A stretch of 64,000 bases of DNA from Zobellia uliginosa (GTDB lineage: Bacteria; Bacteroidota; Bacteroidia; Flavobacteriales; Flavobacteriaceae). The stretch lies in assembly GCF_018860745.1 (NCBI RefSeq), contig NZ_JAHKPY010000004.1:60287-124286 (forward strand). The letters run 5' to 3'. Numbering within the stretch: position 1 is the first letter of the stretch; every line of letters begins with the position of its first letter. The position numbers and the translations under genes are program-made. The notes below the pieces were generated by a model. It was given only the letters and a program-made list of their open reading frames with translations. It ran no database searches and was not told where the DNA came from. Of this stretch, positions 8,519-17,257 are shown in pieces.

Positions 8519-10990
8519 CTAAAATTTAAAAGTGTAATTAACGGATGGTATCAGCATAAGTACAGAAGTTCGAATCAATTCCTTTTCATCGGGAGCATCA
8601 GGAGTACTGGGGTCATAATCTTTGTTTTCTACCGTGTATATAAACGGGTTTCTTCTGGCGTAAGAGTTGTAAAGAGAAACACCCCAAATACGTTCTCTAT
8701 TCTTTTTTTTCTTTTTATGAAATTGGACTCCCAAGTCTAATCTGTGGCTTGTTTCCCCTCTAAAATTATTCCGTTGGGTGGTAAAATCTTCCATACCAGA
8801 ATAGCTGCTGTACAAGTCGTTATTAAAAATCGGAAAATCTACAGGATTGTCTATACGCTGTTGGTTGGGCAAAGTATAGTTGTTGCCTGTGGATAGCACC
8901 CAAGTACCGGATAAGGTAATTTTCTCATTTGGTTTATAGATACCCACTAAAGATATATCGTGCCTACGATCATAACGGTCGTAAAACTTTTTGCCTAAGT
9001 TCAATTCATCAAACTGGCGTTCAGACCATGAAAGTGTATAGCCTAGCCAACCGGTAAACGGTCCGGTCTGCTTTCTAAATAGAAGTTCTGCACCATAAGC
9101 CCACCCTTGTCCTGAGGTAATATTCTCTTCCCAATTGGTGTTTTTTCCGGTTTCAAGGTCATCAATGGCCAAGAAGGAAGCCCCTTCTTTATAGGCAATA
9201 ACGTCATCTAAGGTCTTGTAATAGCCTTCAAGCGTTACGGAATAGTCTTTGTCAAAGAAATCTTTGGCCACTCCAACGGCAAATTGTTGGGAGGTCTGTG
9301 GTTTTATATTATCTGTTGATGAAACCCATAAATCCGTTGGCAAACCAATTCCCGAGCTAGATAGCAGGTGAATGTACTGGTTCATTCTGGAATATGAAGC
9401 CTTAAAAGCAAGGTCCGGTTTTAAATTATAGGATAATGCTAATCTAGGTTCTGGGTTGATGTAATGTTTGTCCTTGTAATTAAAATAACTGAGTCTAAGC
9501 CCGGGAGATAAACTTAGTTTATCGGTTAGCTTCCAATCATCCTCTATATAGACGGCGCTTTCAAAAGAATTGAGTTCTTGTTCTTTGTTTATGTCCGAAC
9601 TAAATTCATCCTTCACTAGTAGACGCTGGGGAGTAAAATTATGCCGAGTTGCATTGGCGCCAAATCTAACAGTGTGCTTATTATTAGGGTAATAATCAAA
9701 ATCGGTCTTTAAGGTGTAATCATTAATACCAGAGCTACTTTTAAAGCGGTTTTGTTGGTCTTTGAAATCTTCTTCTATAAGCAGTTTAAATTTGTAGTTA
9801 CTGAAAATAAGCGAAGTATTAGAGAAAAGCTTGTTGTTGAATTGATGGTTCCAGCGAAGGGTAGAGGTGATGTTTCCCCATTGCAATCGGGATTTATCTT
9901 TATCACCATCGCTATAAACACTGTTCTCATAGAATTTGTCCTGCCCCAAGTAGTTGCTCCAGAACAATTTATCCTTGGGACTAAAAATATGATGGATCTT
10001 AAAATTAAAATCCGTAAAATAATACCCGCTTCTGTTCCCTTTTTCACTATCTACAAAAGGCCGCACCATAATATCCGCATAAGTACGCCGTCCGCTGGCA
10101 ATGAAAGAGGTTTTTCCTTTGTTTATAGGGCCTTCAAGTAAAGCGGAAGAGGATATAAGACCAATATTGACCTTTCCGGATAGCTTTTCTTTGTTGCCGT
10201 CTTTCATATCCAATTTAATAACAGAGGACAACCGTCCGCCAAACCTAGCCGGAAAACCACCTTTGAACGCTTCTACGGATTTAATGGCATCACCATTGAA
10301 AACCGAGAAAAAACCAAAAAGGTGGTTGGAGTTGTAAACGACCGCATCATCAAGTATAATAAGATTTTGGTCGGGAGTGCCGCCACGAACAAAGAAACCG
10401 GAACTACCTTCTGATCCACCTTGTATGCCAGGCATAAGTTGTAGGGTCTTTAAAACATCCTTTTCACCTAGTAAGGCGGGTATGTCTTGAATGTCTGCAG
10501 GTTTTATTTGAACGGTACTCATCTGGGTAATCTTGCTTTCTCGTATTCTTTCATCTGCAGTAACAACTACTTCTTCAAGGTTCTCGGTAGAAGGTTTTAA
10601 TTCTACGGATAGAATTTTGTCTTCTGTCAAATTCAACTTCCGCTTTTCGTTACCATAACCAATGTATGAAATAACGACCTCGTGATTTCCTTGCGGAAGA
10701 GTCAAAGAGAAAAATCCGTAATCATTAGTTGTGGTTCCTAATTTTAATTCGGGAACATAAACCGAAACTCCCAAGAGATGTTCGCCACTTCCACTTTCCG
10801 TAATGTACCCACTAATGGTAAATTTATTTTCGGCTTGATCAAGACTTTGATGATTGTCTTTTAAAATTAAAAGTGCTCCAAGCTTTTTGTGAATTTCACT
10901 TTTAGGCTTGCAAGGAGGTCTGCTCAATTTTGCTTGACCTTGATGAAAAAGTACAAGAAAAAATGACGTGCAATAGATAGTTTTTTTCAA
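8519..10990 (-). CDS. TonB-dependent receptor with CarboxypepD-regulatory-like domain
   Basis: An 823-residue outer-membrane receptor. After a signal peptide (residues 1-20) comes an unusual charged linker (about 21-55), a carboxypeptidase-regulatory-like domain (about 57-140, 'GYITESGSGEHLLGVSVYVP', 'TNDYGFFSLTLPQG'), a plug (about 150-260, 'VFVRGG'-like 'GFFVRGGTPDQNLIILDDAVV') and a 22-strand-type barrel ending in aromatic 'YTFKF'. It imports an unknown large ligand using TonB energy. The first codon is TTG: no ATG lies in frame between it and the upstream stop, and 'KKTIYCTSFFLVLF' is a clear signal sequence. It forms an operon with the DUF4249 lipoprotein downstream; no SusD homologue is present. 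Confidence 0.9.
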   Translation of the reverse strand: MKKTIYCTSFFLVLFHQGQAKLSRPPCKPKSEIHKKLGALLILKDNHQSLDQAENKFTISGYITESGSGEHLLGVSVYVPELKLGTTTNDYGFFSLTLPQGNHEVVISYIGYGNEKRKLNLTEDKILSVELKPSTENLEEVVVTADERIRESKITQMSTVQIKPADIQDIPALLGEKDVLKTLQLMPGIQGGSEGSSGFFVRGGTPDQNLIILDDAVVYNSNHLFGFFSVFNGDAIKSVEAFKGGFPARFGGRLSSVIKLDMKDGNKEKLSGKVNIGLISSSALLEGPINKGKTSFIASGRRTYADIMVRPFVDSEKGNRSGYYFTDFNFKIHHIFSPKDKLFWSNYLGQDKFYENSVYSDGDKDKSRLQWGNITSTLRWNHQFNNKLFSNTSLIFSNYKFKLLIEEDFKDQQNRFKSSSGINDYTLKTDFDYYPNNKHTVRFGANATRHNFTPQRLLVKDEFSSDINKEQELNSFESAVYIEDDWKLTDKLSLSPGLRLSYFNYKDKHYINPEPRLALSYNLKPDLAFKASYSRMNQYIHLLSSSGIGLPTDLWVSSTDNIKPQTSQQFAVGVAKDFFDKDYSVTLEGYYKTLDDVIAYKEGASFLAIDDLETGKNTNWEENITSGQGWAYGAELLFRKQTGPFTGWLGYTLSWSERQFDELNLGKKFYDRYDRRHDISLVGIYKPNEKITLSGTWVLSTGNNYTLPNQQRIDNPVDFPIFNNDLYSSYSGMEDFTTQRNNFRGETSHRLDLGVQFHKKKKKNRERIWGVSLYNSYARRNPFIYTVENKDYDPSTPDAPDEKELIRTSVLMLIPSVNYTFKF

Positions 10991-11587
10991 GATATGTTCG
11001 TTTTTTGATTGATGTAGATACTGCTTTTAAACACTGATGAAATGCTGATGCAACAGTAAATTCTTACGCAAGAAAGTCATAATCTTTAGAGGAAGCTGTT
11101 AACGAAAAGATAAATAAAAACGAGTCTAAAATAAGCTTTCGATTATAATTACTTTTTTGGAAGTTCAAAACTTTAAATCTCTTTTTTAAGAGCAAAATAT
11201 GCCTTTTCAGGTTCAAATTAACATATTTTAACACTTTGTAGGAATCAAATTAAATAATTAAAAACCAGATTTTTATGATATTCTATATAATGTAATTATT
11301 TACATTTCGTGTTTTTCGGTTAAATCGCCTGTTTTAAGGTGATTTCCTTACGTAATCCTTGAAAAAAAATTTTCAAAATGGAATCTTGACTCTTTTTAAA
11401 ATTAGAAAAAGTGATGGTTAAAGTTTTCATAACCGAACTATATTTTAAGGAATTTGTAGGAATTGGGCATTCATTTTGCCTTGTCCTCTATTTGTCTATA
11501 TGTGTCATTTTGGAGTATTGTTAAAAACCTGATTATAAATATGTACAAAGAGTCTTTTTGAGAGAGTGGAATTTGCTATTTTTGGCC
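10991..11587. other. Long intergenic region between the TonB receptor and guaA
   Basis: About 600 bp of AT-rich DNA holding the divergent promoters of the receptor operon and guaA. I see no coding remnant. An 11-mer, TTTGTAGGAAT, occurs twice in direct orientation (11235-11245 and 11453-11463). The guaA promoter is at the right edge. Confidence 0.6.
11558..11584 (+). promoter_or_regulatory. guaA promoter, TTG-N16-TATTTTTG
   Basis: TTG at 11558-11560 and TATTTTTG at 11577-11584 fit the Bacteroidota -33/-7 pattern. The -7 box ends only 3 nt before the guaA ATG, so transcription should begin at or beside the start codon. Confidence 0.6.
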
Positions 11588-13120
11588 ATGCAAAACAACG
11601 TCCTAATATTAGATTTCGGTTCTCAGTACACGCAACTCATCGCTAGAAGGGTTAGAGAACTCAATATTTTCTGTGAAATAAAGCCATATAACAAGCTACC
11701 AGAGGATTTATCGTCCTACAAAGCGGTAATTCTATCCGGTTCTCCGTTCTCGGTACGTGCAGATGATGCGCCGCATCCAGACCTGTCTGAGATTAGAGGA
11801 AAGAAGCCTTTATTGGCTGTTTGTTATGGTGCACAATATCTGGCTCATTTTGGAGGTGGTAATGTTGCGCCATCCAATACTAGGGAATATGGTCGTGCAA
11901 ATCTATCCTATATCAAGTCAGATGAAGCATTTTTTGAAGGTGTTTCAGAGGGTAGCCAAGTGTGGATGAGTCATAGCGATACCATTCAGAAATTACCTGA
12001 AAAGGGAGTGGTTTTAGCTAGTACGCATGACGTTAAACACGCAGCATATAAAATTGAAGACGAGAGTACTTACGCTATTCAATTTCATCCAGAGGTTTAT
12101 CATTCAAAAGATGGTAAGAAAATACTAGAAAACTTCTTGGTAAACATTGCTGGATTGGATCAATCTTGGACTCCGGACGCATTTGTGGACATGACGGTTT
12201 CTGACCTTAAGGAAAAGATAGGAAACGATAAAGTGGTACTTGGTCTGTCCGGTGGAGTTGATTCTACCGTTGCGGCGGTACTTCTTCATAAGGCTATAGG
12301 AAAAAACCTCTATTGTATTTTTGTGAACAATGGTCTTCTTAGAAAGAATGAGTTTCAAGACGTTTTAGATCAATACGAGCACATGGGGCTTAATGTTAAG
12401 GGTGTGGATGCTTCGGCACGCTTTTTGGATGAGCTTGCGGGGGAAAGTGACCCAGAAAAGAAACGTAAGATCATTGGCAAGGTGTTCATTGATGTTTTTG
12501 ATGATGAAGCCCATTTGGTGCAGGATGTTAAGTGGCTGGCGCAAGGAACAATATATCCAGATGTAATTGAGTCGGTTTCGGCAACAGGTGGCCCTTCTGC
12601 TACTATTAAGAGTCACCATAATGTAGGTGGTTTACCAGATTACATGAAGCTCAAAGTAGTAGAGCCTCTAAAAATGTTGTTTAAAGATGAGGTAAGGCGC
12701 GTAGGCAAGAGTATGGATGTGGGAGATGAGCGCTTGGGAAGGCACCCATTTCCGGGTCCTGGGCTAGCAATTCGGATTTTGGGTGACATTACGCAAGAAA
12801 AGGTGTCTATATTACAGGAGGTAGATCATATTTTCATTCAAGGATTACGCGATTGGGGTCTTTATGACAAGGTTTGGCAGGCAGGAGCTATGCTTTTACC
12901 CGTTAATAGTGTAGGAGTAATGGGAGACGAGCGCACTTATGAAAAATGTGTAGCTTTACGGGCTGTAGAGAGTACAGACGGTATGACTGCTGACTGGGTG
13001 AATTTACCCTATGAATTTTTGCAAAAAACATCAAACGATATTATCAACAAAGTACCTGGGGTGAATAGAGTTGTTTATGACATAAGCTCAAAACCACCAG
13101 CAACCATTGAATGGGAATAA
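11588..13120 (+). CDS. guaA: Glutamine-hydrolysing GMP synthase
   Basis: GuaA aminates XMP to GMP using glutamine and ATP in the cytoplasm. The 510-residue protein has the class-I amidotransferase domain (about 1-190; nucleophile C79 in 'LLAVCYGAQ', with H167 and E169 in 'QFHPEV'), the ATP-pyrophosphatase domain (P-loop SGGVDS at 221-226) and the C-terminal dimerisation/XMP-binding domain ('[15 protein letters not shown]', ending 'KPPATIEWE'). The ATG at 11588 is the family start ('[15 protein letters not shown]'); an in-frame TTG at 11558 would add ten residues that the family lacks. The stop is only 2 bp from the LysM protein start, so the two are co-transcribed. Confidence 0.98.
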   Translation: MQNNVLILDFGSQYTQLIARRVRELNIFCEIKPYNKLPEDLSSYKAVILSGSPFSVRADDAPHPDLSEIRGKKPLLAVCYGAQYLAHFGGGNVAPSNTREYGRANLSYIKSDEAFFEGVSEGSQVWMSHSDTIQKLPEKGVVLASTHDVKHAAYKIEDESTYAIQFHPEVYHSKDGKKILENFLVNIAGLDQSWTPDAFVDMTVSDLKEKIGNDKVVLGLSGGVDSTVAAVLLHKAIGKNLYCIFVNNGLLRKNEFQDVLDQYEHMGLNVKGVDASARFLDELAGESDPEKKRKIIGKVFIDVFDDEAHLVQDVKWLAQGTIYPDVIESVSATGGPSATIKSHHNVGGLPDYMKLKVVEPLKMLFKDEVRRVGKSMDVGDERLGRHPFPGPGLAIRILGDITQEKVSILQEVDHIFIQGLRDWGLYDKVWQAGAMLLPVNSVGVMGDERTYEKCVALRAVESTDGMTADWVNLPYEFLQKTSNDIINKVPGVNRVVYDISSKPPATIEWE

Positions 13121-13122
13121 AT

Positions 13123-15309
13123 ATGAATCAGTTTTTTAAAGTTAGCCTAACACTTTTATTATTCATTTTTGTAGCAGGTAAAGTTTCTGCTCAGAAGTTT
13201 ACAACGCATGCTGTAAAGAAGGGGGAAACCCTAGAAGGTATTGCAAAACAGTACCGAGTAGATGCCAAGACCATCCTTAAACTAAATAAAGAGGTAAAAC
13301 GTAGTGATGACCTGAAAGTTAATACTATACTGGTTATACCAAAGGATAATAAAGCTAAGGCAGTGGCGGCGCAGTCTACTAGAAAAGTGGAGGGGTCTAC
13401 TACTGCTGTTAGAACGGTTAAATATGAGGACGATGAAGAACAAGAGGAGCCTATTGGCTTTACTTCGTACCGCGTAAAGAAGAAGGAAACTTTATATAGT
13501 ATTGCTAAGCGATTTCATATTACCGAAGAAGCCATTAAAAAATACAATCCCGAATTATACTCTTCGCAGCTGAAGAGAAAGATGACATTGAAAATTCCTA
13601 AGTACCGCAGGGTTAAACCAGATGAGGAAGTTGTGGTTGATGAAAATGATTTTGATACCTATACGGTTGCTCCCAAGGAAACAAGATGGAGTATTGCCTA
13701 TAAATATGGGATAACCGTAGATAGTATGGTTGCCTTAAATCCTGAGCTTTCTAAATCCAATGATTACTTGGCAGTTGGTCAAGAATTGAAGTTGCCTAAG
13801 ATTGCAGGTAGTTCTGTAGATAACCAAGAAACACAATTATTTAATTCATATACCGTTCCGGCAAAAATGAATTTCTTTCAATTGGAACAGAAGTTTGGTG
13901 TAAAATCAGATGAAATCGTTCGTTTAAATCCTGAAATTACCGAAAGGGGTGGGTTGAAAGAAGGTATGATAATTAGAATTCCAGAGAAAAAAGCGAATAG
14001 CGGAGTTATTAATACGGACAATTACAACTTTTATGAGGTAAAACCAAAGCAAACGGAATTCGCTCTAACTCGTAAATTCGGTATTACCTACAAAGAGCTT
14101 TTGGCACTGAATCCAGATTTGGCTCAAGGGTTAAAAGCAGGAATGATTCTAAAATTACCAAAAGAACAGGAAGGTAATTTTGAAGTTCGCAATTCGTTGG
14201 TTCTCGATAAAATTAATCTTTTAGATAGTATCAATGTAGGGAATAGACCAAAATTAATGTTCCTGTTACCTTTTAGATTGGATAAGCTAGATTTAAGTGA
14301 TAAAGACCGTGTAGCCAATATCATTGATAAACGAAATAGTTTAAAATATAGCCTAGGCCTTTACTCCGGTGCTTTAGTGGCAATAGATTCAATAGCGGAT
14401 TTAGGAATTTCTGTAGATGTCAAGACTTTTGATAATCAGTTGAATCTTGAAAAAACCAAAGAGATTTTGGGTAAAGAGAATCTTTCTGGTTATGGCGCTA
14501 TTATTGGACCGTTAGATATGCCGTCTATGAAAGAAACTGCATTGAGGGCAAGCGGTAAGCAAGTATCACTTGTGGCTCCTATTCCTGCTAAGAGCGATTT
14601 AAGTCTTTCAAATGTATTCTACTCGTATACTTCTGATGAGGTGCTTCGTAATCGTATGATCGATTACGTGCAGAGTAAGCGTAATGCAGAACAGCATATC
14701 ATCATAATTGCAGATGCCAAGCATAAAAATGTGAAAGAGCAATTGTTATTGAGTTTTCCGGGAGCGGATACTTTAAAAGTAACTCAGGAAGAGAAAAATA
14801 TAGGTATCAATATTGAGATGCTGACGGAACTTCTTTCTCTTGAAACTGATAACTGGGTTTTTGTAGAGACGGATAATTTTAAATTGGTGTCTAGTGTTAG
14901 CTCTATTTTAAATTCAATGAATACAAAAGAGGTTAAGGTGCGTATGTTCACAACGAACAAGAATAATGCTTTTGACAATGACGTTATCAGTAATGCACAT
15001 TTATCCAACATACACTTCACGTATCCGTCTGTTTATAAAGTAGCTGGTAATGATTCGTTTTCCAAGCGCTATGAAAAACGATTTGGTAGTACGCCGGATA
15101 GGTATGCGGTGCGTGGTTTTGATCTTACGTACGACCTATTGTTGAAGCTGGCTTACAAGAACAATCTTATTGAGGCTTCCAAAGTTATAGGAGAAACGGA
15201 ATACTCTGGCAGTAAATTTGATTACGAGAAGGAAGGAGCTACGGGGTACTACAATCAGTCTTCGTATATTTTAACGTTTGAAGACTTGCGTATAAAAATG
15301 GCTGAGTAA
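13123..15309 (+). CDS. Five-LysM protein with periplasmic-binding-like C-terminal domain
   Basis: A 728-residue exported protein. A signal peptide (residues 1-24, cleaved after 'VSAQ') is followed by five LysM peptidoglycan-binding repeats at about 28-73, 115-159, 179-225, 242-287 and 303-346, each ending in 'IPK' or 'LPK'. Residues about 380-725 resemble the type-I periplasmic-binding fold of the amino-acid ABC family ('LMFLLPFRLD', 'YGAIIGPLDM', 'RYAVRGFDLTYDLLLKLAY'). No ABC transporter is nearby, so it is more likely a wall-anchored sensor or scaffold than a transporter component. The start is taken at 13123, 2 bp after the guaA stop, because four extra residues upstream overlap guaA and add nothing to the signal peptide. 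Confidence 0.88.
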   Translation: MNQFFKVSLTLLLFIFVAGKVSAQKFTTHAVKKGETLEGIAKQYRVDAKTILKLNKEVKRSDDLKVNTILVIPKDNKAKAVAAQSTRKVEGSTTAVRTVKYEDDEEQEEPIGFTSYRVKKKETLYSIAKRFHITEEAIKKYNPELYSSQLKRKMTLKIPKYRRVKPDEEVVVDENDFDTYTVAPKETRWSIAYKYGITVDSMVALNPELSKSNDYLAVGQELKLPKIAGSSVDNQETQLFNSYTVPAKMNFFQLEQKFGVKSDEIVRLNPEITERGGLKEGMIIRIPEKKANSGVINTDNYNFYEVKPKQTEFALTRKFGITYKELLALNPDLAQGLKAGMILKLPKEQEGNFEVRNSLVLDKINLLDSINVGNRPKLMFLLPFRLDKLDLSDKDRVANIIDKRNSLKYSLGLYSGALVAIDSIADLGISVDVKTFDNQLNLEKTKEILGKENLSGYGAIIGPLDMPSMKETALRASGKQVSLVAPIPAKSDLSLSNVFYSYTSDEVLRNRMIDYVQSKRNAEQHIIIIADAKHKNVKEQLLLSFPGADTLKVTQEEKNIGINIEMLTELLSLETDNWVFVETDNFKLVSSVSSILNSMNTKEVKVRMFTTNKNNAFDNDVISNAHLSNIHFTYPSVYKVAGNDSFSKRYEKRFGSTPDRYAVRGFDLTYDLLLKLAYKNNLIEASKVIGETEYSGSKFDYEKEGATGYYNQSSYILTFEDLRIKMAE

Positions 15310-15345
15310 TTCTGCAAATCTTTAAAATTAATTTCTTTTTTGAAT

Positions 15346-15357
15346 GAGGTAGTACTA
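15346..15357. promoter_or_regulatory. TAGTACTA palindrome upstream of osmC
   Basis: GAGGTAGTACTA, containing the 8-nt palindrome TAGTACTA, lies 45 nt before the osmC start. The identical 12-mer is found upstream of the PVC-type protein gene (29731-29742), and the core recurs before both glucosidase genes. Confidence 0.3.
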
Positions 15358-15402
15358 ACTTAGGGTTTCGAATAGAACTATTAATTCTAAACCCAATTTA
15401 GT

Positions 15403-15807
15403 ATGACAGCAAAAGTAACCTACGACGGAGATTTAAGAACCACTTGTGAACATCTACGATCTGGTGATACTTTTATTACGGATGCTCCTGTAGATAATAA
15501 TGGGCTTGGCCAAGCTTTCTCACCTACGGATACCGTAGCGACCGGATTGGGTAGTTGTATGATTACCATGATGGGAATCAAGGCCAAAGGTCTTGGGGTA
15601 AAACTAGATGGTTCTACAGTTGAAATCAAAAAACACATGGCCGCTGAGCCAAGACGCATCTCTAAAATCGAGGCAAAGTTAATTTTGCCTTCCAGTGCTT
15701 CAAGTAAGGAAAGAAAAATTTTAGAACATACCGCTATGACCTGCCCCGTGCATTATAGTCTACATCCAGATATAGAAAAAGTCATTACATTTCATTGGGA
15801 GCTTTAA
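15403..15807 (+). CDS. OsmC family peroxiredoxin
   Basis: A 134-residue OsmC/Ohr-superfamily protein; members reduce organic hydroperoxides using two cysteines. Both are present: C52 in 'GLGSCM' and C114 in 'MTCPVHYSLHP'. The 'ATGLGSC' helix and the intervening beta region 'VEIKKHMAAEPRRISKIEAKLILP' are standard. The family acts in the cytoplasm as a dimer. It belongs to the OsmC/YhfA-like branch rather than Ohr, to judge by the short loops. The following gene starts 13 bp inside its 3' end in another frame, so the two should be translated from one message. With bshC and msrB it suggests thiol-based oxidative defence. Confidence 0.88.
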   Translation: MTAKVTYDGDLRTTCEHLRSGDTFITDAPVDNNGLGQAFSPTDTVATGLGSCMITMMGIKAKGLGVKLDGSTVEIKKHMAAEPRRISKIEAKLILPSSASSKERKILEHTAMTCPVHYSLHPDIEKVITFHWEL

Positions 15808-16325
15808 AATACGTTCTCTGGGCATTTTGTCTGTGTATAATCAGTTCAGTTTCTTCGCAAGAGGAGGAGGTGATACTCTGGGATGCAGAGAGAAAGCTAC
15901 AGTGGTCGGATTTTAAGGGGTCCTATTTTAAAACAGAATGGGCCGCAGCAACTACTGCAAGCGGTATAAGTTATTCATTCACCTCTTTTGAAAAAGAGGG
16001 TAGGTTGTACTTGGACTTTGTAGTACGGAGTGAGTTTTACCCTAATAAGTCCTGGTATCGTCCAGAACTCTGCAATACAAACATTCTTAGCCACGAACAA
16101 TTGCATTTTGATATATCTGAGGTCTACGCCAGAAAAATGCGAGAGCGACTTGCTGAAGCCCAATTTACAATGAATGCGAAGGCAGAGGTTAGAGCTATAT
16201 ACAAGGGTATTCTAAAAGAGCTGAGTAACTTCCAGAACAAATATGATAGGGAAACCAATTTTTCTCAAGATCTACACCAGCAACAGCTTTGGAATAAAGA
16301 GATTGAGGAAATTTTAAAATATTAA
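15795..16325 (+). CDS. Exported DUF922-like zinc protease
   Basis: A 176-residue protein with a signal peptide (about 1-21, 'LWAFCLCIISSVSSQ') and an HExxH zinc-protease motif, HEQLH, at residues 100-104 followed by 'FDISEVYARKMRERL'. The pattern 'W..FKG....AATTASGISYSF' before the motif matches DUF922 proteins, predicted periplasmic Zn-dependent proteases. The substrate is unknown. The ATG at 15795 lies 13 bp inside osmC, and the signal peptide supports it. The gene closes its transcription unit, with a strong terminator directly after the stop. Confidence 0.75.
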   Translation: MGALKYVLWAFCLCIISSVSSQEEEVILWDAERKLQWSDFKGSYFKTEWAAATTASGISYSFTSFEKEGRLYLDFVVRSEFYPNKSWYRPELCNTNILSHEQLHFDISEVYARKMRERLAEAQFTMNAKAEVRAIYKGILKELSNFQNKYDRETNFSQDLHQQQLWNKEIEEILKY

Positions 16326-16361
16326 AAAGCCTTCTTGGAATTAATTCCAAGAAGGCTTTTT
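16324..16361. terminator. Very strong bidirectional terminator
   Basis: Perfect 17-bp stem beginning AAAAAGCCTTCTTGGAA, with the loop TTAA. It serves the osmC/DUF922 unit on the plus strand and the convergent beta-barrel gene ending at 16381 on the minus strand. Confidence 0.92.
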
Positions 16362-16380
16362 AATATTTTAATCTGTTGTT

Positions 16381-16911
16381 CTAAAATCTGAAAGAAGCTC
16401 CCAGTGTTAGAAAAGCAACGCCATAACCAGCTTCTGCAAAACCGGCTATACTATCCGTAAAGTACCAACGTCCTCCAACAAAGGCAGTACCGCCTGGTCT
16501 GCTACTTATATCTCCAAATTCATCTCCTCCTAAAATTCTCATAGAAAGCATAGCTCCACCATACACATCAAGGTTGTCTATATCCAAACCGGTATAATGG
16601 TATGCGCCTCGAACTCCTATTGTGGTATATGACCAGCTGTAATCTGCATTTGCAAAAGCATAATCATAGGTAAAACGTTTGTATCCAATATAACCTCCTA
16701 AACTTACTACACCAGGACCTGGAACATCCCAAATACCTCTTTCGTAGCTGGCGCTAAATACAGGGCTAGCGGTAGAGGTGCTATATCCTCCATAATAGCC
16801 ACCTAGGCCAATACCGGCGTTAATTACATTTGTTCCTGCTTCAAACTCTTGGGCGGAAGCAAATTGTATTAGGAACACAAAAGCCGCTAATAATGTAATT
16901 GGTTTTTTCAT
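16381..16911 (-). CDS. Small outer-membrane beta-barrel protein
   Basis: A 176-residue protein with a signal peptide (residues 1-20, 'FLIQFASAQ'), alternating amphipathic strands rich in glycine, tyrosine and aromatic residues, and a terminal 'GASFRF', whose final phenylalanine is the Bam recognition signature. This fits an eight-strand OmpA/OmpW-size porin-like barrel. No ligand or partner gene is indicated; it is a single gene with its own terminator. Function is unknown. Confidence 0.75.
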   Translation of the reverse strand: MKKPITLLAAFVFLIQFASAQEFEAGTNVINAGIGLGGYYGGYSTSTASPVFSASYERGIWDVPGPGVVSLGGYIGYKRFTYDYAFANADYSWSYTTIGVRGAYHYTGLDIDNLDVYGGAMLSMRILGGDEFGDISSRPGGTAFVGGRWYFTDSIAGFAEAGYGVAFLTLGASFRF

Positions 16912-17122
16912 TTTAATAATGTTTAGTGTAAAGTCATTAATTTAAAAAATTGCTGGGGTAAAAATACACACATATTTTAAATAATATTCTTTATATCTCT
17001 CTTTTTTGATTTAGAAACTGTTTGCATTTCAAAGTGCCGTTCATGGTTAAAATATCATATGTTTTAGTATTTATAACCGTGGTTTCCTAAAAAATATAAA
17101 ACTTAAATATGTAGAAATTTAA

Positions 17123-17221
17123 ATTAAGGGAAAAGGTGGGTACGCACTCATGAACGATGGTTCACATATAGAAGTAGCTGTGCGTAGAAAAGAAGACTTT
17201 CTAAAAAAACTAATGGGATAA
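17123..17221 (+). pseudogene. Remnant resembling the end of a LytTR response regulator
   Basis: A 32-codon open stretch on the plus strand reads 'KGKGGYALMNDGSHIEVAV' and continues 'RRKEDFLKKLMG' before a stop. This resembles the last strand and helix of LytTR DNA-binding domains ('GxYxLxxxDGxxIxVxxRRKxxFLxxL'). Nothing upstream continues the domain: the preceding 150 bp are AT-rich with stops in all frames. I read it as the surviving 3' tip of a deleted regulator gene. It is short, so chance cannot be excluded. Confidence 0.4.
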
Positions 17222-17243
17222 AAAAACCTCCCCGAAGGGAGGT
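17219..17243 (-). terminator. UUCG-tetraloop terminator
   Basis: On the minus strand, ACCTCCC-TTCG-GGGAGGT followed by seven T. The stem is perfect and GC-rich with an extra-stable loop. It lies 15 bp past the stop of the TIM-barrel lipoprotein gene. Confidence 0.92.
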
Positions 17244-17257
17244 CGGTATAAGTATTG

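Larger units (their letters stand above)
16912..17257. other. Intergenic region with a gene remnant and terminator
   Basis: About 345 bp between two minus-strand genes. Its left part is AT-rich with no pattern beyond the promoter of the beta-barrel gene. Its right part holds the LytTR-like remnant (17123-17221) and the terminator at 17219-17243. Confidence 0.6.

Noticed and set aside
11235..11463. Two direct copies of TTTGTAGGAAT upstream of guaA
   Set aside because: An 11-mer repeated once in AT-rich intergenic DNA is within chance; it lies too far from the promoter to support a regulatory claim.
17150..17221. A functional 23-residue small protein gene
   Set aside because: The open frame extends further upstream without a start and resembles the end of a LytTR domain, so a remnant explains it better.
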